Assembly (NCBI GenBank): GCA_963693315.1
Contig: OY856187.1
Span: forward strand, 974,837-1,038,836
Origin: Diogma glabrata
Lineage: Eukaryota; Arthropoda; Insecta; Diptera; Cylindrotomidae
Length of the DNA stretch: 64,000 bases
Direction of reading: 5' to 3'
Each line of letters opens with the position of its first letter. The stretch's first letter is position 1. Of this stretch, positions 1 to 10,450 are shown one piece after another. The position numbers and the translations under genes were made by a program. Under the pieces are notes generated by a model, which saw only the letters and a list, made by a program, of their open reading frames with translations, did not search any database and was not told the DNA's origin.

Positions 1-265
1 TCTGCAGCTGTCCTGAACTCTCTGGGCACAGATACAACCAACTTGGTCATAGAAGACTAACACTTCCATTACCACAAAACGTCACTCCAATTGAGCTAAT
101 TAATTTTATTAAAAGTCTCAACTTGGATGACAGAATACAAGCAGTAACGGCACAGACGACGACTGACTAATAACAAAATCAGGGTAAGCACAATAGACCT
201 TCAGGTCGCAGTGCTACTTGAACTGTAAGTCTCAAGGCCCTCCAATTAAAAAAAAAAAAAAAAAA
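1..265 (+). mobile_element. 3' end of a non-LTR retrotransposon (LINE) with poly(A) tail
   Basis: The first 170 bases are open in one frame and end with TAA at 168-170. A short 3' UTR and an A-run at about 248-265 follow. An ORF end, a short UTR and a poly(A) tail are the usual 3' terminus of a LINE. The 5' part lies outside the window, so the clade cannot be set. The tail of the protein does not resemble the LINE copies at 14-21 kb in this window. Confidence 0.6.
3..170 (+). CDS. C-terminal fragment of a LINE ORF (partial)
   Basis: Reading from base 3 gives 55 codons and a stop at 168-170. The peptide contains CSCPELSGHRYNQLGHRRLT near the window edge and ends IQAVTAQTTTD. The Cys-rich start followed by an H/R-rich stretch is like the C-terminal zinc-knuckle tail that follows the RT in many LINE ORF2 proteins, but too little is present for a firm family call. 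It is joined directly to a poly(A)-tailed 3' UTR, which supports a retroposon origin over a host exon. Confidence 0.5.
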   Translation, partial: CSCPELSGHRYNQLGHRRLTLPLPQNVTPIELINFIKSLNLDDRIQAVTAQTTTD

Positions 266-698
266 GCTTATGGTTTAAATGTGTTTTTAGGTTAAAAATG
301 ACTTTAAAAGAATTAGACTAAATTCTTGCTTTACAAATACTTTTAAACATTTAAAAAAAAATCTATGTTGCATCGGATACATCTAAAGAGTCAACCCGAA
401 CCCATATCGAAAACCGAAAAACCCCCTTATTTTCTGGGAACTGTAACTGAATCCAAACCGATAGAATAAAAAATGTGTTGAAGTTGAATCCAAACCTAAG
501 CCGGAGCAATATATTTAATATCGACTATTATTTGACGACTCGTGATATTATATATGAATATATTTGTTTAAATTTTGAAAAATACATAGTTTTTTGTAAA
601 ATCAAAAAGGAACTTTTGGAACTATACACAAAAACCAATAAAACACACATAGTTTAACTTTTTGTAATTTTAAGTAAAAATATCGGACACATGGAGCA
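171..698. other. AT-rich intergenic DNA with one shared repeat segment
   Basis: No credible gene is present. The ORF at 475-657 has AT-driven composition and no recognisable domain. The segment at about 521-570 (TCGACTATTATTTGACGA and onwards) is nearly identical to 28.93 kb and 29.90 kb inside the 968-bp tandem duplication, so it is a fragment of that repeat family. Confidence 0.5.
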
Positions 699-797
699 GC
701 AGGCAAATTCTGTAACTGTGAAGCGGTGAAGTGATAAGTTTTTTATCACCTCACCGCAAAAATATCTAAGTGAGTGAAATTTAAAAACTATAAAGTT

Positions 798-1340
798 TAT
801 AGCTGTTCTTGTGGAACCTCAAGTGGAGCAGAACAGTGTAGAACAGAGTAGTTAGTAACTGGATACTTGAATATCCATTGACTCCGAGTTGAATTGATTA
901 TATGTATATATATTTAGCGCTGCTTCATTGTTTCGATTAATTTGTTCCATTTTGATTACAGGTGAATATTTTTCATATATCATCATTCGGTCGAGATGTG
1001 AATAAATTTTTGTTACACAATTACTAATTACAACTAAAACATATTACATAATTTCACAAAAATATTCATATGCATTTATTTATATTAACAACATATAATT
1101 TATATCGGAAGATTTATATGAACAATAAACATTTTATATTGGAGGCTTAAAATGTTTAGAAAACCTTTGGCGTACTAATTAAATAATTCATATTAGAGAA
1201 TTGACATTTTTTTATTCAACGTGTTACTTCATAACGAACTGTCAACTTGTTGGCTAGGCGTAAAACCAAAAAACAAAAATCTCAAAATTAAATTAAGCTA
1301 GTCTCAACCAACTATATATTTTTAAAGGTAGTTCGCCACA
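798..1340 (-). repeat. 3' LTR (element orientation) of the gypsy-type element
   Basis: It is near-identical to 6875-7417 over the full 543 bp. It starts TATAGCTGTTCTTGTGG and ends GTTCGCCACA on the plus strand. The TSD AGTT is immediately outside at 794-797. Confidence 0.9.
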
Positions 1341-1354
1341 AACACTCCCCCCCT
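1341..1354 (-). other. Polypurine tract
   Basis: On the minus strand this reads as an A/G-rich run (TAGGGGGGAGTGTT) directly upstream of the 3' LTR, the expected position of the plus-strand primer. The same motif recurs at about 27125-27138 beside a degraded relative. Confidence 0.7.
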
Positions 1355-1384
1355 AGTATCATCGAAGATGAGACGATATAGAAA

Positions 1385-1760
1385 TTATGGTGCTACAGCA
1401 CGAAGGAAGCGAGTAGGGGTACGAGTGGTTCTGCCTGCTCGCGTAATTGTGGACGCAGGGTGGAATATCTGTTGTTGAGGAATGGGGTCAAATCTAACCC
1501 TTTTAGTTGATACAGCTGTTTTAGTGTCGCGTTTTTTCGTTTCTGCGGAGGTAGAAGGAGAAGACTGGAATGTGTCCGAAGGAGTAGAATGGACAATATC
1601 TGTAGAAGACGAAGTTTCGTCAAAATGTTGTTTCAATTGTGAAACAAAATCAGATTGAGGAGTGGAGTTAGAATTTTGGCTAAAAAATTCTCCAGGAAGA
1701 CGTATGTTAGTACCGTAAACGAGCTCAGCCGATGAAGATTGGAAATCTTCACGGAAAGTG
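1385..1760 (-). pseudogene. Integrase C-terminal part of the gypsy-type element
   Basis: The minus-strand frame includes SSAELVYGTNIRLPGEFF, a conserved stretch just after the catalytic core in Ty3/gypsy integrases, and ends with a basic, proline- and threonine-rich tail (RVRFDP, TRAGRTTRTPTRF). The frame is open up to 1756-1760, where the AAGTG duplication of the 1761-3124 insert begins. The rest of the core lies beyond the insert at 3125-3281. The tail is not linked to a translatable start, so it is a broken gene piece. Confidence 0.8.
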
Positions 1761-3124
1761 TGTAACGATTGACTATTTCGAGAATTTTCGTAAAAGTAGG
1801 AATATTCATATATTGTAATTAAATTAATTTAAACAAAGCAATTTCGTAATAATTGGCCAATTCGCTTTAACTCAGGCTTTTTTATAGAAGGAAAGGATAT
1901 AAACGTTTTTATGTATGCTATACGTATGTTAGTCAATGAAATTTTAACGTTTAATTTTAGTTCATTGCTCTCAATACTAATTAATGATACTGTTTGTGTA
2001 TTACATGCAGAATACAGCTGTTCAAATTTATTGAGTTTAGAAAAGTTGTTTGATCAGATGATGTAGAGAAGTTTAAATGCATAATTTTTAAAACGAGAAG
2101 GAAATAAGAAAAAGGAAACAAAAACTGAAAGATTTCAAATATATTTGAAATCAAATTAATCAAAACGTTCATTATGTAAATTTAAATCAAATAATTAAGA
2201 CTGTGATACTAAAATGTATAAGAAACAAAAAAATTTTTATATTGTTTGTGAATAATAAATTTGTTAAAAAAATTGAAATGTTTGAAATTGGTGGTTTCTT
2301 TTATTACAGTGTTAGATTTTCGTTGTAGTTTGATAAGTTTGTGTGTGCTAAGATAGTTTCAACGTTTTGTTTTATTTTATTAAAACGATGGTGGCTGAAT
2401 AATGCAAATGATGATTGCAAATTGGATGTTGGAAATTTGGTTCAAAAAGTAAAGATCACTCATCAAAAGTTCTTCGTGTAAGGGTGAACGAGAAATCGCT
2501 TAAAACTAATATATTTGGCTTAATTTGTAAGCTATCGTATACAAATTTAGCCTGTTATCGCTATTGGAACATGATAAATTTAATTCAACGTGAAACAAAT
2601 ATGTACAAAGTAGAATTCAAGGATACTTTGATATTGAATCGCAAGGTCAAAAGTTTGAAGGTGTTAGTCGATTACTGTGTGATTTCGACTCTACTGTATG
2701 TGAATATAACAATATTAGATATGGCTTCGTGGTGATATCAGATATCCAATGGAAATTTGTAACAATTTTCGTTTGTCATTACTCATTCGCTAACTCCAAT
2801 CAAGTTATGGAAAATAAACTACTTTATAAAGGGAAAATTACTTGTTGTTGGCTGGAATTTTTGGAAAGACTACATATATGGAAACGAAGATCATCTTATA
2901 CAAATTTATAATGTAAGCTTTGTTTAACCTATCTTTTCACATAAATTTTTGATTTGATTTATATAATTTATTTTGTTTGTGAATTTTTTTTGGTGTTAAA
3001 TTATTTTTTTTTGTTAGATAAATTTCTCTACCGTTTTATCGATGGTTTCTTTTAATTGGTGTAAATAAGAGATTTGCCAGGGCCAGGGCTTCAATAGTTA
3101 TTTTTAAATAGTTCAATGCTCTAC
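1761..3124. mobile_element. Unidentified 1364-bp insertion in integrase, 5-bp TSD
   Basis: AAGTG occurs at both 1756-1760 and 3125-3129. Deleting 1761-3124 with one AAGTG joins the two integrase pieces in one frame through the conserved region between the catalytic Glu and the GEFF motif, so this is a precise insertion. Its ends are imperfect inverted repeats: TGTAACGATTGACTATTT on the left against GTAGAGCATTGAACTATTT from the right. The interior is AT-rich. ORFs at 2415-2735 and 2729-2911 have no domain I recognise. It may be a non-autonomous DNA transposon; the superfamily is unknown. Confidence 0.7.
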
Positions 3125-3281
3125 AAGTGGTTCGTAAACCTAATAGTATTGACGGTAAAATTCGTGTCCAGTCAGTTCTGTCGTAGGCCATTATCGCAGA
3201 TTTTAGAGTTCGGTGCCAACGTTCGATTAGTCCGTTACATTTCGGATTGTAACTTGTAGTGCGTTTACGTTCGAAACCGAC
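3125..3281 (-). pseudogene. Integrase core fragment carrying the catalytic Glu
   Basis: The minus-strand peptide includes [20 protein letters not shown], the conserved block around the third catalytic acidic residue of retroviral-type integrases, and ends near GLRTT at the edge of the 1364-bp insert. Upstream it is shifted by one frame and joined directly to the end of the large ORF (3265-6417). Relative to the family, roughly 75-80 residues including the second catalytic Asp are missing. Confidence 0.85.
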
Positions 3282-6200
3282 GATAGCGTTTGTCCTCAGA
3301 GGTAGGAAGTGGACCATTAATGTCCATATGAATCTCGGAAAATCTCTGAGAAGTTTGAGGATAATTACCTAATGGAGATTGAGTGTGGCGAGAAACTTTT
3401 GCCTTTTGGCAAGCCAGGCAGTTCTGAGCCATTTGTCGTACATCCTTTTTAATTGATGGCCAAATGACTTTTTCTGCAAGTAGTTTGGCAGAACTGTGGA
3501 CTCCTGGGTGAGATAAATTGTGGAGACTATCGAAAACAGATTGACGAAATTGCTTTGGAATAAAGGGGCGTGGATTACCGGTAGAGGTATCACATAAAAC
3601 TGTTTTGGCACTAGAATTGCCAAACGATACTGGAAAGGATCGGAATTGAAGTGTGGGACTAGTGTCCACTAATTCCTTTAGTTCGTTATCGTTGAACTGA
3701 GCGTCAGCAATTTCGTCGTAGTTAATGTTTTCTGGAATTGATATTTGCTCGACACGAGAAAGTGTGTCAGCGACTACATTATCGATTCCAGAAATGTGGC
3801 GAATATCAGTCGTGAATTGACTGATAAAATCTAAGTGGCGGAATTGGCGAGGACTAGCTTTGGCAGAGTTCTGCGACAAAGCGTACACAAGTGGCTTATG
3901 ATCGGTAAAGAGAGTGAAGATTCTACCTTCAAGAAGATACCGAAAATGTTTAATTGCAGAGTAAGCTGCAAGGAGTTCACGATCATAAGCGCTGTATTTC
4001 TGTTGCGTTTCATTGAGTCGCACAGAGAAGAAACTGAGAGGTGTCCAACGATCGTCAATTTTTTGTTGAACAACGGCGCCAAGTGCCTTGTCGGAAGCGT
4101 CGACCATAACGGCAAGTTGAGCAGAGTGTGAGGGGTGAGAAAGCGTTGTAGCCTCACTGAGTTGCTGCTTGCAAAGATCGAAGGCTTGAATGGCGTCTTC
4201 GGACCATTGAATGACACGTTTGTCATTCTTTTTGGAACCTTTAAGGAAATCGTTAAGAATGGCTTGATTGCCACCAGCGTGAGGAATGAAACGGCGGTAG
4301 AAATTTATCATTCCAAGAAAACGGCGGAGCTGCATAACAGTTTCTGGTCGTTCGTAACGCGTAATAGCATCGACACGTTCAGCAGTTGGTTTGATTCCTG
4401 TTGAATCAATGGAATGTCCAAGAAAGTCAACGTTGGTTTTAGCAAAGTTGCATTTATCAACGTTGATAATGAGACCAGCGTCGGAAAGACGCTCGAAAAC
4501 TGTTCTTAAATGTTTGAGGTGTTCCTCAAAGGTTTCAGAAGCAATAAGGAGGTCATCTATGTAGATGAAAACAAACTTAAGGTCTCGGAGAAGGGAGTGC
4601 ATAAACCGCTGGAAAGATTGCGCAGCGTTTCGCAATCCAAAAGTCATTCGAACGAATTCGAAGAGTCCGAACGGAGTAGAAATTGCAGTTTTTGCAATAT
4701 CGCGCTCATCAATAGGAATTTGATGATATGCGCGGACGAGATCGATAGTGGAGAAAATTTTGCATCCATGTAGTTGATGCGAAAAATCCTGAATATGCGG
4801 AATCGGATATTTATCAGGAGTAGAGACATTATTTAGAGCACGGTAGTCACCGCAAGGTCTCCACTCGCCGTTCTTCTTTTTAACGAGATGGAGAGGAGAA
4901 GCCCAAGGACATTTAGAAGGTCGGCAAATTCCTTGGGATAACATAATGTCAAATTCCGTCTTTGCGATGGCCAGTTTGTCTGGAGCAAGTCGACGATACC
5001 TACATGAAATGGGAGGACCATGTGTTTCAATAACGTGAGTTACGTTATGTTTCACTGGTTTGGTAAGATCATTTTTGGACGTTAAGTCCTTGAAATTTTT
5101 GAGAATATCGATAATTTCGATATTAACAGAATCGTTGATCAGCGTAAGAGAAGGTGCAGGAGAAGTGGAGATTTTAGCCAAAGTGAATAAGGAAGTTAGT
5201 GGATCGACAAGACGTCGGTTTTTGATGTCCACTAAAAGGCCATATTTATTAAGAAAATCAGCTCCGAGAATAGGTATGGTAACATCGGCGACAACAAAGG
5301 TCTGACAGAACGCTCGTCTGAGACCAATGTTTAGATTGAGAGTTTGCGTACCATACGTGCTAACTTTAGTTGCGTTAGCGGCGTAAAGGAAGAAGTCTGA
5401 TTTTCTGTGAAGTTTTTCCTCCACAGTCTCGGGAATAACCGATACTTCGGCACCTGTATCAACAAGGAAATGCTTTCGAGAAGAAATATCGTGGACCAGA
5501 AGACGGAGTTGAGAGTGACTGTCATCACACGCCGTCACATGTGAAGAGTCTATGCGTTTTTCTGAAGGAGAAATAGAGGCAGAGGAATCGGAGTGCTTGG
5601 AGAACTGTTTGCACTCTGGATCGCATTTGTTTGCATTTCCCTGGAAAGTATGATGGTAGTAGCAGATACCATCATACATTTGAACTCGCGACCTGGACCG
5701 TGGTGGCGATAGAGAGCTATTCAAATTTCTGTTGTGATTATCGTTTCGATCCTTAGATCTACTCCGATAATTATGAGAAGATTGGGAGAAATTTTGCTGT
5801 TCGATGGCATGGAGGAGTTGCACGTTTCGTGCCTCCAGTTCTTTGAATTTTTCCTCAAGTGACATGATTTCACTTGAGGAAGAAGGAGGAAGAGAAGAAG
5901 CAGCAGGGTTAGTTACCGCATGGAGTTGAGATCCCCTTAGGGAAGTGAGGACATTGTCTGCTATCTCGGCAGTTTCTAGCAAACTGGTTTTAAGAACCGA
6001 GATAGTAGCGCGAACTGTGGGTGGAAGTTTTGCCTCCCAAAGGACTTTTAGAGCTTCGTCCGAGAAAGTGTTTCGGGATTCAGCAGTCATATCCCGTAAG
6101 AGCTGTGAGGGCTTTAGATCCCCAAGGTCCATACCACATAAAACCTTTTTTATGCGGTTTGAAGTGCTGCTGGATAGGCGGGCTAGAAGAGCCTCTTTGA

Positions 6201-6417
6201 GCCTATCATAAGGAAAATCTTGGTCAGGCTTTACCAAGATATCACTGACTAACTTTGCCAGTGTGGGCGTGATTGTACTAAGTAGATGACCATACTTAGT
6301 GTGTTGAGACTTGACGTTTCCCAACAAGAACTGCCCTTCTAGAGCCATGAACCAAAGGTCTGGTGTTTCAGACCAGAAAGGAGAAATTTCGATAGCTACT
6401 GGGTCAGTTTGTGGCAT
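3265..6417 (-). CDS. Gag-protease-RT-RNase H-integrase(N-term) polyprotein of the gypsy-type element
   Basis: This is a 1050-residue ORF. Gag occupies about 1-250 (start [11 protein letters not shown], typical of this group), then a C/H knuckle at about 252-269. Next come an aspartic protease with [12 protein letters not shown] at 318-329, an RT with the YIDD active site at 619-622, and RNase H with [10 protein letters not shown] at 773-782 and [10 protein letters not shown] at 838-847. The integrase HHCC zinc domain is at about 966-1003, and the first catalytic Asp is in [10 protein letters not shown] at 1029-1038. The ORF stops after 1050 because of the deletion and frameshift near 3280, so most of the integrase core is lost. 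The Met at 6417 is probably internal, since the frame stays open upstream to about 6470 (proline/serine-rich) and then needs a shift to join the ORF at 6396-6728. It would encode particle formation and reverse transcription, but not integration in cis. Confidence 0.9.
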   Translation of the reverse strand: MPQTDPVAIEISPFWSETPDLWFMALEGQFLLGNVKSQHTKYGHLLSTITPTLAKLVSDILVKPDQDFPYDRLKEALLARLSSSTSNRIKKVLCGMDLGDLKPSQLLRDMTAESRNTFSDEALKVLWEAKLPPTVRATISVLKTSLLETAEIADNVLTSLRGSQLHAVTNPAASSLPPSSSSEIMSLEEKFKELEARNVQLLHAIEQQNFSQSSHNYRSRSKDRNDNHNRNLNSSLSPPRSRSRVQMYDGICYYHHTFQGNANKCDPECKQFSKHSDSSASISPSEKRIDSSHVTACDDSHSQLRLLVHDISSRKHFLVDTGAEVSVIPETVEEKLHRKSDFFLYAANATKVSTYGTQTLNLNIGLRRAFCQTFVVADVTIPILGADFLNKYGLLVDIKNRRLVDPLTSLFTLAKISTSPAPSLTLINDSVNIEIIDILKNFKDLTSKNDLTKPVKHNVTHVIETHGPPISCRYRRLAPDKLAIAKTEFDIMLSQGICRPSKCPWASPLHLVKKKNGEWRPCGDYRALNNVSTPDKYPIPHIQDFSHQLHGCKIFSTIDLVRAYHQIPIDERDIAKTAISTPFGLFEFVRMTFGLRNAAQSFQRFMHSLLRDLKFVFIYIDDLLIASETFEEHLKHLRTVFERLSDAGLIINVDKCNFAKTNVDFLGHSIDSTGIKPTAERVDAITRYERPETVMQLRRFLGMINFYRRFIPHAGGNQAILNDFLKGSKKNDKRVIQWSEDAIQAFDLCKQQLSEATTLSHPSHSAQLAVMVDASDKALGAVVQQKIDDRWTPLSFFSVRLNETQQKYSAYDRELLAAYSAIKHFRYLLEGRIFTLFTDHKPLVYALSQNSAKASPRQFRHLDFISQFTTDIRHISGIDNVVADTLSRVEQISIPENINYDEIADAQFNDNELKELVDTSPTLQFRSFPVSFGNSSAKTVLCDTSTGNPRPFIPKQFRQSVFDSLHNLSHPGVHSSAKLLAEKVIWPSIKKDVRQMAQNCLACQKAKVSRHTQSPLGNYPQTSQRFSEIHMDINGPLPTSEDKRYRRFRT

Positions 6418-6728
6418 AGTTGCCGAAAAAGTAGCTGGAGATGGTAGGGGAGACGGAGCGGAAGTTGGAGGTTCAATCGTGCCAAAGCGGCATCGATCTG
6501 CTTGGCGACCAGTGCCTCAAGCTGGTCTTCAGTAATCGTAAAGGTTTTGGGTTCGGAAGTTGCAGCAGTTTCCTTCGGTTCTGGTGGACCTGCTAAAACT
6601 GCTGGGAACGTAAATGAACGGCGGGAAAGCCTAGTTGTGACGGCAACCAGGAAGAGAGCGGTTGAAGCGAACAATATGAAAAAGAGTAAAAGCCCAAAAC
6701 AAACCAAAAATTCACTAAACATGTACAT
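6396..6728 (-). pseudogene. Gag leader/N-terminal ORF, out of frame with the main polyprotein
   Basis: This 110-residue ORF overlaps the start of the main ORF in another frame. It has a hydrophobic stretch near residues 9-30 and then an acidic-to-helical segment ([20 protein letters not shown]) that looks like a Gag N-terminal segment. After about 6475 its codons become the wrong frame: the neighbouring frame there encodes a Pro/Ser/Ala-rich linker leading straight into the main ORF. A single indel near 6470-6480 is the simplest explanation; programmed frameshifting is less likely. Confidence 0.55.
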
Positions 6729-6853
6729 AATACTAAAAAGTTACTTAAAATTGAACAACAAACAAAATAATTATCAATAAAATTAAATAGATATTAAAAA
6801 AAAATGAATTAATTTTAAAAAATACTTGAACTTTTAATCCCAAAATTGTGTTC

Positions 6854-6874
6854 TTAGTCGGCTGGTCACCAATT
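6854..6874 (-). other. Primer-binding site of the gypsy-type element
   Basis: Directly inside the 5' LTR, the minus strand reads AATTGGTGACCAGCCGACTA. TGGTGACC matches the start of tRNA-Trp type primer sites known for CsRn1-like elements; the remaining bases diverge, so the tRNA assignment is tentative. Confidence 0.6.
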
Positions 6875-7417
6875 TATAGCTGTTCTTGTGGAACCTCAAG
6901 TGGAGCAGAACAGTGTAGAACAGAGTAGTTAGTAACTGGATACTTGAATATCCATTGACTCCGAGTTGAATTGATTATATGTATATATATTTAGCGCTGC
7001 TTCATTGTTTCGATTAATTTGTTCCATTTTGATTACAGGTGAATATTTTTCATATTTCATCATTCGCTCGAGATGTGAATAAATTTTTGTTACACAATTA
7101 CTAATTACAACTAAAACATATTACATAATTTCACAAAAATATTCATATGCATTTATTTATATTAACAACATATAATTTATATCGGAAGATTTATATGAAC
7201 AATAAACATTTTATATTGGAGGCTTAAAATGTTTAGAAAACCTTTGGCGTACTAATTAAATAATTCATATTAGAGAATTGACATTTTTTTATTCAACGTG
7301 TTACTTCATAACGAACTGTCAACTTGTTGGCTAGGCGTAAAACCAAAAAACAAAAATCTCAAAATTAAATTAAGCTAGTCTCAACCAACTATATATTTTT
7401 AAAGGTAGTTCGCCACA
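6875..7417 (-). repeat. 5' LTR (element orientation) of the gypsy-type element
   Basis: It is 543 bp and pairs with 798-1340. The right flank AGTT (7418-7421) completes the target-site duplication. Promoter and poly(A) positions cannot be fixed from sequence alone. Confidence 0.9.
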
Positions 7418-7809
7418 AGTTAACACTGACTTTTTATTTGGCAATAAAATGAAATCGTTTCTTTTGGTTATTGACATTATGTCAAAAAACACCATAACGT
7501 CAATGCGATTTGGTTTTTTAAAATTGCATTTCTAAATTAAATACAGTTTAATTTTTCAAATTTAATATCTAAAATATTTATATATATTTAAATTAAAAAA
7601 ATTTACGTTTAAATTGTGTTAAAAGTTAGCATAAACATTTAATTTTATGTATTTTTAACATTTGACAGTGCGGGCCTTGTTATTAAATTCTAAAACACTC
7701 AAATCGCATATAGAATCGCAAAAAATGTAAAGTGATAAAAAATTAATGATAAATCGAAATGAAGAAATTTTTAACACTTCACCACTTCACAGTTACAGAA
7801 TTTGGCTGC

Positions 7810-8846
7810 AGTACACCTTACACAAACCTGATGGCGTCACTCTTCAAATAAAATTTAAACAAAAATTAGTATATCTAGTCGATACTACTTGTGTTTGTAG
7901 CGCTGATATTGATTAAACTAAATTATATCATATTACACATATGTTTGTATGTCAAATTATTTACAGTCAATCCAAAAATATGTTTTTTATCACCTGAAAA
8001 GAATATAAACAAAATACAAATTATTTAGAAAGATAATTTTTATATAAAATATCTTAGTATCACAACAAAAAAAACCGTCAAATAAATTTTTGAGAACTTG
8101 ATACTTTAATCAAAAATTAAATTTAAATTTTGTGTTGTTTATATCCATTGATCGTAAAATATGTATTTGTTTTATATTAGGCATTTTATCAATTTTATTT
8201 AAACTTCGTATATATAAAATTGAATTTTATATAAAAAGATTATATGTTGTCATTTTAGTCATTTGTGTTACACTGAATCGTTGTGTTTTGTTTGTTATAT
8301 TTTGTGATACAGTGAAAGTGGTGATCCGAAAAAATCCGTTGTATATGCTGAGTAGTTAGGAAAATAAAATATTGTATTATAGTCAATTTTTATCAATTTC
8401 ACGATCACTTTTATTTGACATATATTATTAACAAACAAACTTATAAATTTCGTTAGAATAAAATTAAATTTTTCTTATCACGCAGCAGAAAAAAAACTAA
8501 GATAAAGTTCAAAACTTAAATTTTGTTTATTAGTGATAAAATTTTAAACAATAAAATGTATACACATATATGATTGAATTTTTGATATTTCGTTTTGTTA
8601 AACTTTTTGTTTTATTCTTCATTTTTTAAAAAAAATCAAAGAAAAGAAAACTTGTTTCTTACTTTATTATAACATATTTAACTCAAATCGTGATTCCTAA
8701 ATTAATAAATGCAAGAAAAAATATACAAGAACTAAGTGTTATTAAATGTGTCATCAATTGAATTAACGTGATGTAATCTATTGTTTAATCAAAAATAAAA
8801 AAAGTTTTTATTGACATTTACTGAGAAATATATTGAATATAGTAAA
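7810..8846. other. AT-rich DNA upstream of the 422-codon exon
   Basis: No conserved protein or RNA signal was seen. The ORF at 8132-8359 is hydrophobic low-complexity from AT-rich DNA. The region may hold the 5' UTR or promoter of the exon at 8847, but no TATA or initiator element can be singled out against this background. Confidence 0.4.
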
Positions 8847-10112
8847 ATGAATCGATCAAAAAGCAAGACTACAAATAGAAACAATACAAAAAATAAAAAT
8901 ATTGCAATAACAACAACAACGAATTTACCGAATAATGAAACGCGATCGTCAAACGTTTTAAAAAAAACAAAAAAGAATGATATACCAGTGCCATTAGGAA
9001 ATAATACGAAAACTAATAATAATAATAGTTTACCTGAAGGTTCAATAAAACCAAAATTAGAAAGATCTAATAGTTTTGTTTTGTCAAAATTAACCGAATT
9101 TTATAATCGTGTTCGTGGTAGCCAAGATAGTTTAAATAAAATAAATAACAAAAATAATGATGGTGAAACACAAAACCAAAAACCGAATTTTTTAATTCAA
9201 AGAAGTTTAACCTTAACTGATATACCATTACGTAATAAAGGATCCCGCGATCGTTTTCGTGACTCAATATATAAATTAGAAGAATTAAGTGAGGAAAAGG
9301 ATGAAAATCCACACGATTTCTCTTCATATCCTACAATTGAAATTGAATTGCGAAACAAAAATAATACTACCGGTATAATTAACGGTCAAGATACAATTGA
9401 TTTAAATTTTAAAAACAACTCTTCTGTAGCGATAAATAGCGACCGATCATCTTTAGATCCAAATCAATTTAGCGAATTTAAACGAAACAATAACGTTACT
9501 TCTTCAAATTTTTTTCTAAACAAATTGAAACGTACATTTAGCACTACAAAGGCAGATAAAAAACGAGGAAAAAATTTAAGTTCAAAGTGGAATGCATCCC
9601 TTCAAAGCTTACAAAATATAGACACAATGGTTAGTTATGAAGATTTAAGTTTCGTTGATTATGACAAATTTAACACATACGAAAAGCAAATTGAACGAAA
9701 ATTGTTGATAAAACAACGGAGTAATAACAAGTTAATAGCAAATCAATCGCAATCCTTGCAACAATCACCTTCTGCTTTATTTTCTGAAGTAAAACCAGTA
9801 ACGGTCATAAAACGAAGGGATAAAAAACCAAATCAAAACCTGATAAGATTATCAAGAGCACAATCAGTTTCTGGATCAAGAATAACATCACAATTTGATT
9901 CGACATATGAAAAAAATTATGATGTATGGAAAAATGTATATCGGCAAAGTTTTGATAGTAGAAAGTTAGAACAATTTAGTAAAGTAAATCGAGATTCATT
10001 TAGCATGTCAAATTATTGTGTATGTGATATAACAGATGCACTATTGTTAGATAATTATTTAAATGGGATTAAAGATGGGAAAAGAGTGCATATAGGAGAA
10101 ACTGGTGACAGA
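8847..10112 (+). CDS. Probable first coding exon of an unrecognised host gene (422 codons)
   Basis: An ATG at 8847 in a good context (GTAAAATGA) opens 422 codons that run exactly to AGA|GTAAGT at 10112/10113, a near-consensus splice donor, in phase 0. Translation past the donor would add only nine residues before a stop, as expected for intron. The protein is Asn/Ser/Lys-rich and mostly low complexity, with scattered basic-Ser motifs (KLERSNSF, QRSLTLTD, LSRAQSVS) resembling phosphorylation or 14-3-3 sites. The later part is less biased and more protein-like (YEDLSFVDYDKFNTYEKQIE; then VWKNVYRQSFDSRKL and a Cys pair CVCD). No domain or family is recognised. No downstream exon could be matched in the window, so the next exon may lie beyond or in AT-rich introns. 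Complexity, codon use and the donor make it unlike the TE ORFs nearby. The in-frame TTG at 8811 is not needed. Confidence 0.7.
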
Positions 10113-10450
10113 GTAAGTTCAAAATATTGTTATAAATTTTAATTTGGTGTTAGCAATTTTTTGGTGTAGCTATATAGTGAGCCTGAAGTTATGCATGGTC
10201 GATTTATTGTAATACTGAATCTAGTCTTCATTTTTGGATTTATTTTTGAATTTTCCAAACAAAGCTACTCACATACGGCATAGTAAATATAATTACGTTC
10301 TCTTCAAATTTGACAAATCAATATGTTTTGCATTGAAGCCGAATACTTAATTTATTAACTTTGAATATTCGTAGATACCATATATTGACCGTTTTCTCGT
10401 TAACTCCGACCAAACACCTAAAATAAAAATTTTAAAGCGAAAATAACCTC
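10113..10450. other. Putative intron start; no gene seen
   Basis: AT-rich DNA follows the splice donor at 10113. No coding signal or repeat structure was seen before the RTE-like fragment. Confidence 0.4.

Larger units (their letters stand above)
798..7417 (-). mobile_element. Ty3/gypsy-type LTR retrotransposon, nearly complete but defective
   Basis: Two 543-bp LTRs (798-1340 and 6875-7417) bound a minus-strand gag-pro-pol. A 4-bp target duplication AGTT lies at 794-797 and 7418-7421. A TGGTGACC primer-binding site follows the 5' LTR, and a polypurine tract precedes the 3' LTR when read on the minus strand. Gag has a Cys-His-Cys-Cys knuckle of the kind I associate with the CsRn1-like branch, whose tRNA-Trp primer site also starts TGGTGACC. 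The LTRs differ at only a few positions noticed by eye (for example near 975-995 against 7053-7072), so insertion looks recent. Defects are a frameshift near the gag start, an integrase deletion near 3280, and a 1364-bp insert in integrase. Confidence 0.9.
699..7809. mobile_element. Small inverted-repeat element (MITE-like) split by an LTR retrotransposon
   Basis: The left arm at 699-737 (GCAGGCAAATTCTGTAACTG then GAAGCGGTGAAGTGATAA) is the reverse complement, with few changes, of the right arm at about 7770-7809 (ending CAGAATTTGGCTGC). The same arms flank a compact 108-bp copy at 47813-47920, and a lone right arm lies at 14024-14046. Leaving out the LTR element at 798-7417, the host element would be about 490 bp. 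An alternative is two separate truncated copies, because the left arm also has its own short hairpin at 719-757 (GCGGTGA...TCACCGC). No clear TSD was found. Confidence 0.5.

Noticed and set aside
2415..2911. Overlapping ORFs inside the 1364-bp insertion as possible genes
   Set aside because: They are short, begin at non-ATG or arbitrary positions, and have no recognisable domain; kept only as content of the insertion.
4135..4404. Plus-strand ORFs across 3835-6211
   Set aside because: All are antisense shadows of the minus-strand gag-pro-pol ORF.
8132..8359. 75-residue hydrophobic ORF upstream of the 422-codon exon
   Set aside because: AT-rich composition alone explains the Ile/Leu/Phe content; no start context or family supports it.
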